Assembly (NCBI RefSeq): GCF_029937855.1 | Contig: NZ_JAPYPC010000011.1 | Location: 1 to 64,000 of the forward strand | Length of the DNA: 64,000 bases | Origin: Christiangramia sp. | GTDB lineage: Bacteria > Bacteroidota > Bacteroidia > Flavobacteriales > Flavobacteriaceae | Direction: 5' to 3' | Notes under the pieces: model-generated | Databases searched by the model: none | What the model was told of the DNA's origin: nothing | What the model saw: only the letters and a program-made list of their open reading frames with translations | Made by a program: the position numbers and the translations under genes | Shown here: in pieces, positions 1 through 10,295 of the stretch | Layout: each line of letters opens with the position of its first letter | Position numbering within the stretch: position 1 is the stretch's first letter

Positions 1-203
1 CTTATTTCGGCACAGATATCTGTCCCATCAATTCCGTTCAATAATTTGTCCATTATTACCAAATCAAATTTTCCTTCCAGAAGATTTTCTACTGTCTCCC
101 TTGGGGCTCTTAATAAGAATACCTCATAACCATTCATTTCCAGTTGATCTTTGAGTATAAGGCCCAGGTGATTATCGTCCTCAACCAGTAAAATTTTATG
201 CAT
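1..203 (-). CDS. Response regulator receiver-domain protein, partial (runs off left edge)
   Basis: Reverse strand reads MHKILLVEDDNHLGLILKDQLEMNGYEVFLLRAPRETVENLLEGKFDLVIMDKLLNGIDG..., a REC domain signature; no stop before the window edge. Confidence 0.85.
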   Translation of the reverse strand, partial: MHKILLVEDDNHLGLILKDQLEMNGYEVFLLRAPRETVENLLEGKFDLVIMDKLLNGIDGTDICAEI

Positions 204-451
204 TATAATACTTATTTACGGAATTTATAAATTCTGCAGGCCTCATAATGTGATAATTGCTCGTGGAAAAATCACATCTTGTCCCTCTATATAATTCACC
301 AAAAATACCTTTAGAAAATTATTTTTCCCCAGATTTCACATAAATTTCACACAATTTTTAGATTTAAAAAGCTTTTACACTTGAAAAATTCATAATACAT
401 ATTCGATTTTTCATGATTATTTTCCCACGTATTTAAAATCTGCCATTTCCT

Positions 452-3400
452 ATGCCCAAAAAGACCACACCTACCAAAACAAAAAGTAAAATCTCAACCC
501 AAAAAACCACTCCTGTAAAACGTCGATTGGTTAAAAAATCTAAACGGGTAGCAGATAAAGATATGTTCAAGGATAATGATTATATGCATGAACAATTGGA
601 CAGGCTGATATTTGCATTGGAAGCATTTAGGGAAGGAGATATTTCCGTAAGGTTGTCAAAAGAACGAAACGATAAATTCGCTGATCTGTCTGAAGCTTAC
701 AATACCATGGTTGAAATGATTGGAGGTGTAAGTACGGAAGTATCACGTATTTCCCGTGTAGGGGGAATTGAAGGAAACTTGGATGCCAGGGCTGAATTCA
801 AAGCTTCCAGTGGGGTCTGGAAGGATATGATCGATAACATCAACATTCTTATTGAAGCTATAGCTAAACCCGTACTTGAAGTAAGCCGCATCCTTAATAG
901 TATAGCAGCGGGTAAACTGGAAGATAAATTTAGTCTTACAGTAACTGGTGACTTCCGGTCCATGGCCGATGTAATAAACCGAACCTTGGGTAGCCTGAAT
1001 ATTTTTGCAGAACAAGTAACACAGGTAGCCCGAGAGGTAGGAGTAGAAGGGAAATTGGGAGGACAGGCGAGCGTACCGAATGTTTCCGGAACCTGGAAAG
1101 ATCTTACCGATAATGTGAACCAGATGGCAAGTAACCTGACGGAGCAAGTGCGGGAAATAGCAGGTGTAACCACGGCGGTTGCTGATGGTGACCTCTCAAG
1201 AAAGATTACGGAAGAAGGAAAAGGTGGTGAAGTTCTTGGATTGTCTACGACCATTAACCGAATGGTGGATTCCCTGAATATTTTTGCTGCAGAGGTTACG
1301 AATGTGGCCCGGGAAGTGGGGGTTGAAGGAAAGTTGGGAGGACAGGCAGATGTGCCCGATGTTGCCGGAACCTGGAAAGATCTTACTGTTAACGTAAATA
1401 CCATGGCTTCCAATCTTACAGCCCAGGTACGGGAGATTGCAGGAGTGGCAACTTCAGTTGCAAATGGTGACCTTTCAAAGAAAATCTCTATTAATGTTAA
1501 GGGAGAGATTGCTGAATTAAAGGATACTATCAACCAGATGGTGGATTCCCTTAATATTTTCTCTGACGAGGTAACCCGCGTGGCGCGTGAAGTAGGTACT
1601 GAAGGAAAACTAGGGGGACAGGCAGAAGTTCCTGATGTGGCCGGGACCTGGAAAGATTTAACAGATAATGTAAATACCATGGCAAGCAACCTGACCAATC
1701 AAGTGCGGGAGATTGCATCTGTAACCACGGCGGTTGCCCAGGGAGACCTTACACAAAAAATTACGGAAAAAGGAAAAGGTGGAGAAGTATTAATTCTTTC
1801 GAATACCATTAACAGCATGGTTGATTCATTAACCCTGTTTGCCGCTGAGGTAACGCGGGTTGCTCGTGAAGTGGGTACCGAAGGAAAACTGGGAGGACAG
1901 GCAACTGTACCTAGTGCCGCCGGAACCTGGAAAGATCTTACCGATAATGTTAATATCATGGCCAGCAACCTGACTACCCAGGTGCGGGAAATAGCAAATG
2001 TAGCTACTGCGGTAGCCGATGGTGACCTTTCACAAAAAATTACTATTGATGTAAAAGGAGAGATTGCTGAACTTAAGGATACCATCAACCAGATGGTGGA
2101 CTCGCTAAACATTTTCTCTGATGAGGTAACCCGTGTTGCCCGGGAGGTGGGAACAGAAGGAATTCTTGGAGGTCAGGCTAAGGTTCCAGATGTGGCCGGA
2201 ACCTGGAAAGACCTTACCGATAATGTAAATTATATGGCCTCGAACCTTACCACTCAGGTACGGGAAATTGCGAATGTTGCAACCGCAGTAGCAAAAGGAG
2301 ATCTGGCACAAAAAATTGCCATTGAAGCCAAAGGTGAAATAGCAGAACTAAAGGAAACCATCAATACCATGGTGGATTCCCTGAATATATTTTCAGATGA
2401 GGTAACCCGTGTTGCCCGCGAAGTTGGAACTGAAGGTATACTTGGTGGTCAGGCGCAGGTTCCCAATGTAGGTGGAGCTTGGTGGGAATTAACCGAGAAT
2501 GTAAATACGATGGCATCAAACCTTACCACACAGGTAAGGGAAATTGCATCGGTGACAAAGGCTGTAGCAAACGGTGATTTATCTAAGAAAATTTCTGAAG
2601 AGGAAAAAGGAGGAGAAGTATTAGAACTCTCGACTATTATCAATACCATGGTGGACTCCCTGAACATACTTTCCAATGAGGTAACGCGTGTTGCCCGCGA
2701 GGTAGGTACTGAGAGGATGTTGGGAGGTCAGGCGGAAGTACCCAATGTTGCGGGTGCCTGGTTGGACCTTACCGGAAATGTAAATACGATGGCGAGTAAC
2801 CTTACCAGTCAGGTGAGGGAGATCGCTAACGTGGCGACTGCGGTAGCCAATGGGGATCTTTCACAAAAAATTTCTATTAATGTAAAAGGGGAGATTGCTG
2901 AATTAAAAGACACTATCAACCAGATGGTGGACTCGTTGAATGTCTTTGCCGCGGAGGTAACGCGTGTGGCCCGGGAAGTTGGAACTGAAGGTATGCTTGG
3001 AGGTCAGGCAAAAGTACCTAATGTCGCAGGTACCTGGAAGGGGCTTACGGATAATGTGAATACCATGGCAAGTAATTTGACCACCCAGGTACGGGAGATT
3101 GCCTCTGTAACCACAGCGGTTGCACATGGGGATCTTTCACAGAAAATTTCAGAACAAGGAAAAGGAGGCGAGGTATTAGAACTTTCTACTACGATCAACA
3201 TCATGGTAGATGCCCTTAATATATTTGCAGATGAGGTAACCAATGTTGCCCGGGAAGTAGGTACGGAAGGTATTCTAGGCGGTCAGGCCGAGGTACCTAA
3301 TGTGGCAGGATCCTGGAAAGATCTTACTGATAATGTGAACCAGATGGCAAGTAATCTTACCTCCCAGGTACGGGATATCGCCGGGGTATCTACTGCCCTA

Positions 3401-6391
3401 GCCAGAGGTGATTTCTCCAGGAAAATTGATGTGGAAGTAAAGGGTGAAGTTCAGGAGTTAAAAAATAACATCAACGCGATGGTAGACAGTTTCACGACCA
3501 TTGTAAAGGCAGCCAATACTATAGCAGAAGGGAACTTTGCCATTGAAATGCCACTTCGTAGTGAAGCCGATCAGTTGGGAATTGCTCTGAACTCCATGAC
3601 TGAAAACTTGAAACGTATCTCAGAAGAAAATGAGAATGAAGCATGGATTAAAACCGGACAAGCTGGGCTTAACGATAGAATGCGTGGCGAACAAGACCTC
3701 CTGACGTTGTCCAAGAATATTATTTCCTATTTAACTAAATACCTCGATGGCCAGGTAGGAGTAATTTATTTGGCGGAAGGGAATAAGGATAAGAAACAAT
3801 TAAGAATGACCGGTTCTTATGCGTTTACCCATCGAAAATCCCTTAAAACCACTTTTGATTTTGGAGAAGGTCTTGTAGGTCAGGCTGCTACGGAGAAAGA
3901 AGCCATAGTCCTTTCAGGAATACCCGGAGATTACATAAGTGTATCATCTGGCCTGGGAAAAACCGAACCCAGACACATTTTGGTTCAGCCGTTCATTATA
4001 GATGGTGAGGTAAAGGGGGTGATAGAAATAGGATCTTTCAAGTCATTCAATGATAATCAATTGGAATTGGTACGGTCGGTAGGAGAAAACATTGCTATTA
4101 CTACTAACTCTGCTCTCGATAGGGAAAAGATGAAAGACTTACTGGAAGAGTCGCAGCGTCAATCAGAAGAGTTGCTGCAACAACAGGAAAAACTAAAGAT
4201 TCAGAGTAAGGAATTACAGATGGCCAATGAAGACCTTGAATCAAAAACTACAGATTTGGAGATGCAGAAAGAAGATCTTCAATCCAGTAGGGTTGAGGTA
4301 GAACGTAAAGCAAAGGAATTGGAGCTAGCCAGTAAATATAAATCAGAATTCCTGGCCAATATGTCTCATGAATTGAGAACACCACTTAATAGTCTTCTGA
4401 TCCTTTCCAAAGACCTTAGTGATAATAGAAAAGGCAATTTGTTTAAAGATCAGCAAAAGTCGGCAAGCATTATTTATGAAGGAGGTTTAAACCTGCTAAA
4501 TCTTATTAATGATATTCTGGACCTTTCTAAAGTAGAAGCGGGAAAACTACAGATTCATCCGGAAGAAATTCGAATAGATAACCTTGTAAATAACCTTCAG
4601 GACCAGTTTGAACCCCTGGCCAAATCGAAAAAGCTAAAATTTACAATTCAATCTAAACCAAATGCGCCTGAAAGAATAATTACCGATGGGCAGCGGCTGG
4701 AACAAATCATAAAGAATCTTATTTCAAATGCAATTAAATTTACCGAAAAAGGTTCGGTGGAGGTTTCTATTTGCAAACCGGATGAAGGGGTTGATTTTCG
4801 TGAAATTACCATTTCCAAATCTGAAGTATTGGAAGTTTCAGTAAAAGATTCCGGAATTGGAATTCCAGAGGCAAAGCGAATGATGATATTTGAAGCTTTC
4901 CAGCAGGCAGAGGGAGGTACCAGTCGTCAATATGGGGGCACAGGACTTGGATTAACCATTTCAAGAGAATTGTCAAGATTACTAGGTGGGGAAATACATA
5001 TAGAGAGTAAAGAAGGAAAGGGCAGCATTTTTAAGGTGTATGTTCCTATAGACCTTCCAAGCGCACCTATAAAAGAAATGGATGATGCCATTTCCTCTTA
5101 TAGACATTCAAACCAAAATAATTCGCCAAATAAAGCGATGGAGTTGGTAGAAAATAAATCTACAGGTTCACAGGAACTAAATAATATTTCTGATGATAGG
5201 GATAATTTAAAAGCTTCCGAATACTCATTATTGATAATTGATGAAGACCAATACCTGGCGCAGACAATAAAGAAACTAGGCAAGAAATACGGTTTTAAAC
5301 TTCTTTTTGCAAAGGACGGGAAAGAAGGAATGAAAATGGCTGCTCAATACCAACCCAAGGGTATACTCTTAAACAATCAATTACCTGATATGAAAGGGCT
5401 GATCCTTCTGGATCATTTAAAATTCAATTTACAAACCAGGCACATACCGGTATATTGTACGGGAGATGAAGATAGACGTAGGGAGGCGTTAAGTAAAGGT
5501 GCAATGGGCTTTAGTGTAAAACCTTTAACCTCCAATGTTCTTGAGCATGCTATAAAAAAAATAAAGAAATTAGATAGCTCGCCTCTTAGAGAACTTCTAA
5601 TAATTGAAGATGATGAAGTAACTTTAAAAGCAATAAAAAGTATCCTCAAGAATAAAGAATTAAAAATTTCTACGGCAAGCACGGGAAAGGATGGATTAGA
5701 AGAACTAAAATCCAAAAGATTTGATTGTATTATTCTTGATCTTAAACTACCAGATATTACCGGGTTTGAGGTGCTGAAACAGTTACAATCAAGTCCAAAA
5801 GAAGGTAATACTCCAGTAGTTGTGTATACCGGAAAGGAACTCACAACAACAGAAGTGAGAGAACTGAAAAAGTTTACAGATAGTATTTTAATTAAAGGAG
5901 CTTCTTCTCCTGAATTACTTCTGGATGAGGTTTCTTTATTTATACATTTTAACGAAAATAATTTCTCGACCAGGCAGAAAAAGATAATGCATGACTTGCA
6001 TGATCCGAAACATGTTTTAAAAGGCAGAAAGGTATTGGTAGTAGACGATGATGAACGTAATTCCTATGCCCTTTCCAAAGCCTTAACTGATTCGGGTATG
6101 AAGGTAGTATTGGCAGAAAACGGAAAAATGGCGATTGAGAAATTAGAAAAGGAAAAAGGAATAGATATTGTCTTGATGGATGTAATGATGCCAGTCATGG
6201 ATGGATACGAAGCCACAAAAAAAATCAGGGAAGATGCAGCCTATAATAATTTACCGATAATTTCATTAACCGCAAAAGCAATGCCTGAAGATAAAGCCAA
6301 AAGTCTTGAGGCTGGTGCCAATGATTACCTTACCAAACCGGTCAAAATAGACAAATTATTAAACATCGTTCGGTTATGGCTAAAGCAGTAA
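452..6391 (+). CDS. Giant soluble hybrid histidine kinase: tandem HAMP-like repeats, GAF, HisKA/HATPase, three REC domains
   Basis: 1979 aa ORF; nine near-identical VAREVGxEGxLGGQAxVP units, GAF-like region, SHELRTP H-box, N/G boxes ([21 protein letters not shown]), C-terminal receivers. No obvious TM segment; Lys/Thr-rich N-terminus. Confidence 0.95.
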   Translation: MPKKTTPTKTKSKISTQKTTPVKRRLVKKSKRVADKDMFKDNDYMHEQLDRLIFALEAFREGDISVRLSKERNDKFADLSEAYNTMVEMIGGVSTEVSRISRVGGIEGNLDARAEFKASSGVWKDMIDNINILIEAIAKPVLEVSRILNSIAAGKLEDKFSLTVTGDFRSMADVINRTLGSLNIFAEQVTQVAREVGVEGKLGGQASVPNVSGTWKDLTDNVNQMASNLTEQVREIAGVTTAVADGDLSRKITEEGKGGEVLGLSTTINRMVDSLNIFAAEVTNVAREVGVEGKLGGQADVPDVAGTWKDLTVNVNTMASNLTAQVREIAGVATSVANGDLSKKISINVKGEIAELKDTINQMVDSLNIFSDEVTRVAREVGTEGKLGGQAEVPDVAGTWKDLTDNVNTMASNLTNQVREIASVTTAVAQGDLTQKITEKGKGGEVLILSNTINSMVDSLTLFAAEVTRVAREVGTEGKLGGQATVPSAAGTWKDLTDNVNIMASNLTTQVREIANVATAVADGDLSQKITIDVKGEIAELKDTINQMVDSLNIFSDEVTRVAREVGTEGILGGQAKVPDVAGTWKDLTDNVNYMASNLTTQVREIANVATAVAKGDLAQKIAIEAKGEIAELKETINTMVDSLNIFSDEVTRVAREVGTEGILGGQAQVPNVGGAWWELTENVNTMASNLTTQVREIASVTKAVANGDLSKKISEEEKGGEVLELSTIINTMVDSLNILSNEVTRVAREVGTERMLGGQAEVPNVAGAWLDLTGNVNTMASNLTSQVREIANVATAVANGDLSQKISINVKGEIAELKDTINQMVDSLNVFAAEVTRVAREVGTEGMLGGQAKVPNVAGTWKGLTDNVNTMASNLTTQVREIASVTTAVAHGDLSQKISEQGKGGEVLELSTTINIMVDALNIFADEVTNVAREVGTEGILGGQAEVPNVAGSWKDLTDNVNQMASNLTSQVRDIAGVSTALARGDFSRKIDVEVKGEVQELKNNINAMVDSFTTIVKAANTIAEGNFAIEMPLRSEADQLGIALNSMTENLKRISEENENEAWIKTGQAGLNDRMRGEQDLLTLSKNIISYLTKYLDGQVGVIYLAEGNKDKKQLRMTGSYAFTHRKSLKTTFDFGEGLVGQAATEKEAIVLSGIPGDYISVSSGLGKTEPRHILVQPFIIDGEVKGVIEIGSFKSFNDNQLELVRSVGENIAITTNSALDREKMKDLLEESQRQSEELLQQQEKLKIQSKELQMANEDLESKTTDLEMQKEDLQSSRVEVERKAKELELASKYKSEFLANMSHELRTPLNSLLILSKDLSDNRKGNLFKDQQKSASIIYEGGLNLLNLINDILDLSKVEAGKLQIHPEEIRIDNLVNNLQDQFEPLAKSKKLKFTIQSKPNAPERIITDGQRLEQIIKNLISNAIKFTEKGSVEVSICKPDEGVDFREITISKSEVLEVSVKDSGIGIPEAKRMMIFEAFQQAEGGTSRQYGGTGLGLTISRELSRLLGGEIHIESKEGKGSIFKVYVPIDLPSAPIKEMDDAISSYRHSNQNNSPNKAMELVENKSTGSQELNNISDDRDNLKASEYSLLIIDEDQYLAQTIKKLGKKYGFKLLFAKDGKEGMKMAAQYQPKGILLNNQLPDMKGLILLDHLKFNLQTRHIPVYCTGDEDRRREALSKGAMGFSVKPLTSNVLEHAIKKIKKLDSSPLRELLIIEDDEVTLKAIKSILKNKELKISTASTGKDGLEELKSKRFDCIILDLKLPDITGFEVLKQLQSSPKEGNTPVVVYTGKELTTTEVRELKKFTDSILIKGASSPELLLDEVSLFIHFNENNFSTRQKKIMHDLHDPKHVLKGRKVLVVDDDERNSYALSKALTDSGMKVVLAENGKMAIEKLEKEKGIDIVLMDVMMPVMDGYEATKKIREDAAYNNLPIISLTAKAMPEDKAKSLEAGANDYLTKPVKIDKLLNIVRLWLKQ
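1009..3470 (+). repeat. Intragenic tandem repeat array (~276 bp units, ~92 aa, nine good copies) encoding HAMP-like modules
   Basis: Repeated coding of V(T)[49 protein letters not shown]. Confidence 0.9.
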
Positions 6392-6538
6392 TAAGGGGAA
6401 AGAGATTTTTCAATAGCTCTGCTAAAACTTGAATATAATAAAAAACTTTTTCTCATTAAATTTTTTGCTATCTGCTGATAAATATTTCAGAATAAGCTAT
6501 TTGGTATAATTATTATGCGTACATAATAAAAATTTAGT

Positions 6539-6628
6539 ATGGAAGATTGTTTTATAATGATAGGAATCATAATGGCGGGAATTGGATTATTAACAATTTT
6601 TATCCTAAATAAAAAAATTGGTGATTAA
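6539..6628 (+). CDS. Possible 29-aa single-TM small protein
   Basis: MEDCFIMIGIIMAGIGLLTIFILNKKIGD; ATG and hydrophobic core, in a gap otherwise lacking + strand ORFs. Confidence 0.35.
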   Translation: MEDCFIMIGIIMAGIGLLTIFILNKKIGD

Positions 6629-6678
6629 AAATTATTAAAATTTTTTATGAATAGTTACCATTTCGCTAGTTATTGAAA

Positions 6679-6945
6679 TTATTTAAAGATAAGATGGTGA
6701 TAATCGAGGTTGATTTTTATGTAAACTGGAATGGTCTTACCAATTAAAATAAAATCCGTGGTAGTGTGGTAAATTTTACTAAGGCGTATAACGTGATTAA
6801 CACTTATCCCATTTTGGCCCCCTTCAATTAAGCTATATGCCGCTTGTGAAATAAATAGCTTTTCCGCCACATTTTTTTGAGTCCAATTTTTAGACTGCCT
6901 AAGCTTTCTAATCCTTTTGGCTATTGGTGAGGTGGAAATTTTCAT
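6679..6945 (-). CDS. XRE-family helix-turn-helix transcriptional regulator
   Basis: IAKRIRKLRQSKNWTQKNVAEKLFISQAAYSLIEGGQNGISVNHVIRLSKIYHTTTDFIL matches HTH_3 layout. Confidence 0.85.
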   Translation of the reverse strand: MKISTSPIAKRIRKLRQSKNWTQKNVAEKLFISQAAYSLIEGGQNGISVNHVIRLSKIYHTTTDFILIGKTIPVYIKINLDYHHLIFK

Positions 6946-6998
6946 CTAGTCTTTTATTTGATGGCAGGCCGATCTGTCAAAGTACTAATAATTTATAT

Positions 6999-7067
6999 CA
7001 ACCACAATAAATATTTAATTGAATAGTAAAAAAAATGATGATTTGTGATAAGTTCCAATTGTGGTTG
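6999..7067. promoter_or_regulatory. 10-bp perfect inverted repeat CAACCACAAT ... ATTGTGGTTG upstream of the XRE gene
   Basis: Arms 6999-7008 and 7058-7067, 49-nt spacer, intergenic. Confidence 0.4.
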
Positions 7068-7202
7068 GACTTTATATGCTCTACGCTTAAATATGGAGAA
7101 AGTTAAAATTAAACGGAAAGCCAGAGGAGTAATGGTCTGTTCCGGGATTTTAATAAAGTAGCTCAAAGTTTAAATTACACACTTAATTATTCTACCAAAA
7201 CC

Positions 7203-7245
7203 TGATTATCGTCATGTTTCTTTTCGGCTACTGAAATTACTTTTG
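7203..7245 (+). promoter_or_regulatory. CTGAY-N4-GTCAT box (core 7203-7214) + 23 bp + TACTTTTG (-7, 7238-7245), hemN promoter
   Basis: cTGATTATCGTCAt then exactly 23 nt to TACTTTTG; same layout as five other promoters in the window. Confidence 0.75.
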
Positions 7246-7266
7246 AAATTGCTAAAACCTAAGAAA

Positions 7267-8631
7267 GTGAATTTAAAATTAATTGGTAAATATAATGTCC
7301 CGGGACCTCGCTATACAAGTTATCCCACCGTGCCTTATTGGGACGATGAACTATTTACACTAAAAGAATGGAAGGCTTCGATCCAGAGAAGCTTTGACGA
7401 GAGCAATTTTTCAGAAGGCATAAGTCTTTACATTCATCTTCCTTTCTGCGAAAGCCTGTGTACTTTTTGCGGCTGTAATAAAAGAATAACAAAAAACCAC
7501 CATGTAGAGGTTCCATACATCCAGTCCGTTTTAAAGGAATGGAAGATGTACTGGGATCTTTTTGAAGAAAAACCGGTGATCAAGGAATTACATCTTGGCG
7601 GGGGTACACCCACCTTTTTTTCAGCAGAAAACCTTCAATTATTGCTGGATGGAATTTTTAGTTTAGCCCGTAAACACCCCGATGCTGAATTTAGTTTTGA
7701 AGGGCATCCTAATAACACTAAAAAAGATCATCTACAAGCACTTGCTAAATTAGGTTTCAACAGGCTTAGTTATGGAGTGCAGGATTATAATCCAGTAGTG
7801 CAGAAGGCCATTCACCGTATTCAGCCTTTCAAAAACGTGAAAAAAGCAACTATAGAAGCAAGGGAAGCAGGTTTTACTTCAGTGGGGCATGATATTATTT
7901 TTGGGTTGCCGTTTCAAAAGAAGGAACATATCATCCATACCATTGAGCGAACCAGGGAATTAATGCCAGACAGGATCGCTTTTTATAGCTATGCACATGT
8001 TCCATGGATTAAAGGCAATGGCCAGCGCGGATTCAAAGAAAGCGACACTCCTTCAGCTTCCGAAAAACGTGAGCAATACGAAATAGGAAAAAAAATGCTC
8101 CTTGAAGCCGGATATGAAGAAATAGGAATGGATCATTTCGCACTGAAAACCGATAGTCTTTACCAGGCCGTGGAAAATAAAAGCCTGCACCGTAATTTTA
8201 TGGGATATACGGCCTCCAAAACACTGTCGATGATTGGCCTGGGTGTTTCAGCTATAAGTGACAGCTGGTATGGTTTTGCTCAAAATGTAAAGGGCGTGGA
8301 GGAATATCAGCACCTGGTTCAGAATAATATTTTACCTGTTTATCGCGGCCATATTTTAACTGAAGAAGATCTTATCATTAGAAAGCATATTCTCAATCTA
8401 ATGTGCAAACTGAAAACTTTTTGGTATACCCGTAATCAGTTTTTTAGGGAACTTCCTGAAGTGCTGGTCAAACTCAGGGAAATGCAGCAGGACGGACTTG
8501 TGGAAATTGATAGCAATTACCTTAAAATCACCGAAAAAGGCAGGCCATTCGTAAGAAATGTGGCCATGGCTTTTGATTTACGTCTGCAAAGAAAAAAACC
8601 CGAAGCCAGATTATTTTCTATGACTGTTTAA
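7267..8631 (+). CDS. hemN: Oxygen-independent coproporphyrinogen III oxidase (radical SAM)
   Basis: YNVPGPRYTSYPTVPYWD, CESLCTFCGCNKR radical-SAM motif. ORF track starts at TTG 7243, but that overlaps the -7 element; GTG 7267 is suggested. Confidence 0.93.
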   Translation: MNLKLIGKYNVPGPRYTSYPTVPYWDDELFTLKEWKASIQRSFDESNFSEGISLYIHLPFCESLCTFCGCNKRITKNHHVEVPYIQSVLKEWKMYWDLFEEKPVIKELHLGGGTPTFFSAENLQLLLDGIFSLARKHPDAEFSFEGHPNNTKKDHLQALAKLGFNRLSYGVQDYNPVVQKAIHRIQPFKNVKKATIEAREAGFTSVGHDIIFGLPFQKKEHIIHTIERTRELMPDRIAFYSYAHVPWIKGNGQRGFKESDTPSASEKREQYEIGKKMLLEAGYEEIGMDHFALKTDSLYQAVENKSLHRNFMGYTASKTLSMIGLGVSAISDSWYGFAQNVKGVEEYQHLVQNNILPVYRGHILTEEDLIIRKHILNLMCKLKTFWYTRNQFFRELPEVLVKLREMQQDGLVEIDSNYLKITEKGRPFVRNVAMAFDLRLQRKKPEARLFSMTV

Positions 8632-8717
8632 AGTTTATGGCTTAAAATGTTTTCAGGTATAACTAGTTGATTTTAAGCGAATTTTTAGCGGTTTTTTAAG
8701 ATGTTTCCATTATTAAA

Positions 8718-8960
8718 ATGGATATCTTAAAATTAAAAATGAAAAGTTCGGCTATTTTATTCCTCATATTAACCACCTGCGTTTTGGTTCTTGTTACCAT
8801 TTTTTCTGCACTGAATTTCCCGTTTCCTTTGATCTTTTATATGGTTTGTGCGGGGCAGTTGTTGTTGATCTGGACTGTTTATAAAGTGCTTACTGAAAAA
8901 TATACCACAGAAAAAACATTTGAAGATTATTATGAAGATCATCCTATAGACAGGGAATAG
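8718..8960 (+). CDS. Small two-TM hypothetical membrane protein
   Basis: 80 aa, two hydrophobic stretches, directly downstream of hemN. Confidence 0.6.
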   Translation: MDILKLKMKSSAILFLILTTCVLVLVTIFSALNFPFPLIFYMVCAGQLLLIWTVYKVLTEKYTTEKTFEDYYEDHPIDRE

Positions 8961-9032
8961 AAAATTAGAATGTCATAAATTTGAATGGAATGGTTTTAAT
9001 TTTCAATTTTGTACTTTCTTAATTAGCTCATA

Positions 9033-10283
9033 TTGCAGGAAAAATTCAAGAATAATCGTGATATTTTCAATTTGCTCTTCCAGGCCGCTTCGGAAGGGAT
9101 CATTGTGGTGAATTCAAAACAAATAGTCGTTGCCTCGAATCTGGCTGCCGAAGAAATGTTTGGATATGAAGAGGGGGAACTCATAGATCGGCATCTGGAC
9201 GTGCTTATCCCTAAAGAATATCACCACAGTCACCATCGTCATTTCAATAATTTTATAGATAAATCGGAAAAAAGGCAGATGGGCCATGGTAGGGACCTGC
9301 ACGGCGTAAAAAAAGACGGTACCCTTTTTCCCGTTGAAGCCGGATTGAATCCTTTTAAAATGGAGGGGGAAGAATATGTCATGTCCCTGGTGATAGACAT
9401 TAGCGTGAGAAAAGAAACCCAGCGGCAAATACAGGAACTAAATGCTCAGCTTGAAAACAAGATCAAGGTAAGGACCAGCGAATTGAGTGAAAGTGTAAAG
9501 AAACTTCAAAAGGTAAATGTAGATCTCGAAGAGGAAATAGCTCGGAGAAAAGAAGCCGAAAAAAAGATCAAGGATGCGCTGCAAAAGGAAAAGGAATTGA
9601 ATGAACTAAAAACAAAATTTCTTTCGCTGGTTTCTCATGAATTCAAAACTCCCTTAAGTGGTATTTTAACCTCTGCAATGCTCACTGAAAAATATACCAA
9701 AGAAGAGCAGCAGCAAAAAAGGGAGAAGCACCTCGTGACCATCAGGAATAAGGTGCATTACCTCAATAATATCCTTAACGATTTTCTTTCTATCGAAAGA
9801 CTGGACACAGGAAAAGGCCAGTACAAATATACCAGTTTCAGTCTCAAGCGGCTTATCAATGAAGTGATCTACAACGCCAATATCACTTTGAAAGATGGCC
9901 AGGAAATTATTTATCCCAGGGACATTGAAGATATTACGCTATTTCAGGATGAAAAGATACTGGAGCTTATCCTGTCCAATCTCTTGGGAAATGCGGTAAA
10001 ATATTCTCCGGAAAATACCACTATCAAACTGGTGATAGCTTTCAGGGAAAAGAATATAATTTTTACTATTGAAGATCAGGGTCGGGGAATACCGGAAAAA
10101 GATCAGAAACATATTTTTGAACGTTATTTCAGGGCAGAAAACGCACTTCTTGATCAGGGAACTGGTATTGGACTTAATATTGCGAAGGCCCACCTTGAAA
10201 ATCTTGGTGGAAACATCAGTTTTGAAAGTGAAGAAGAAAAAGGAACCAAATTTAGAGTGGAACTGCCGGTTAATCAATCCTGA
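9033..10283 (+). CDS. PAS-domain sensor histidine kinase, FixL-like
   Basis: N-terminal PAS with IPKEYHHSHHRHFNNF...MGHGRDLHGVKKDGTLFPVEAGL; SLVSHEFKTPLSGIL H-box; GTGIGLNIAK G-box. No TM segment seen. TTG start. Confidence 0.9.
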   Translation: MQEKFKNNRDIFNLLFQAASEGIIVVNSKQIVVASNLAAEEMFGYEEGELIDRHLDVLIPKEYHHSHHRHFNNFIDKSEKRQMGHGRDLHGVKKDGTLFPVEAGLNPFKMEGEEYVMSLVIDISVRKETQRQIQELNAQLENKIKVRTSELSESVKKLQKVNVDLEEEIARRKEAEKKIKDALQKEKELNELKTKFLSLVSHEFKTPLSGILTSAMLTEKYTKEEQQQKREKHLVTIRNKVHYLNNILNDFLSIERLDTGKGQYKYTSFSLKRLINEVIYNANITLKDGQEIIYPRDIEDITLFQDEKILELILSNLLGNAVKYSPENTTIKLVIAFREKNIIFTIEDQGRGIPEKDQKHIFERYFRAENALLDQGTGIGLNIAKAHLENLGGNISFESEEEKGTKFRVELPVNQS

Positions 10284-10295
10284 TAAATTGAAATT

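Noticed and set aside
697-3243. Long antisense ORFs (e.g. 333 aa at 697-1698, 137 aa at 1699-2112) opposite the HAMP-repeat kinase
   Set aside because: They mirror the repetitive coding sequence on the other strand, have no recognisable domain and come from repeated codon patterns.
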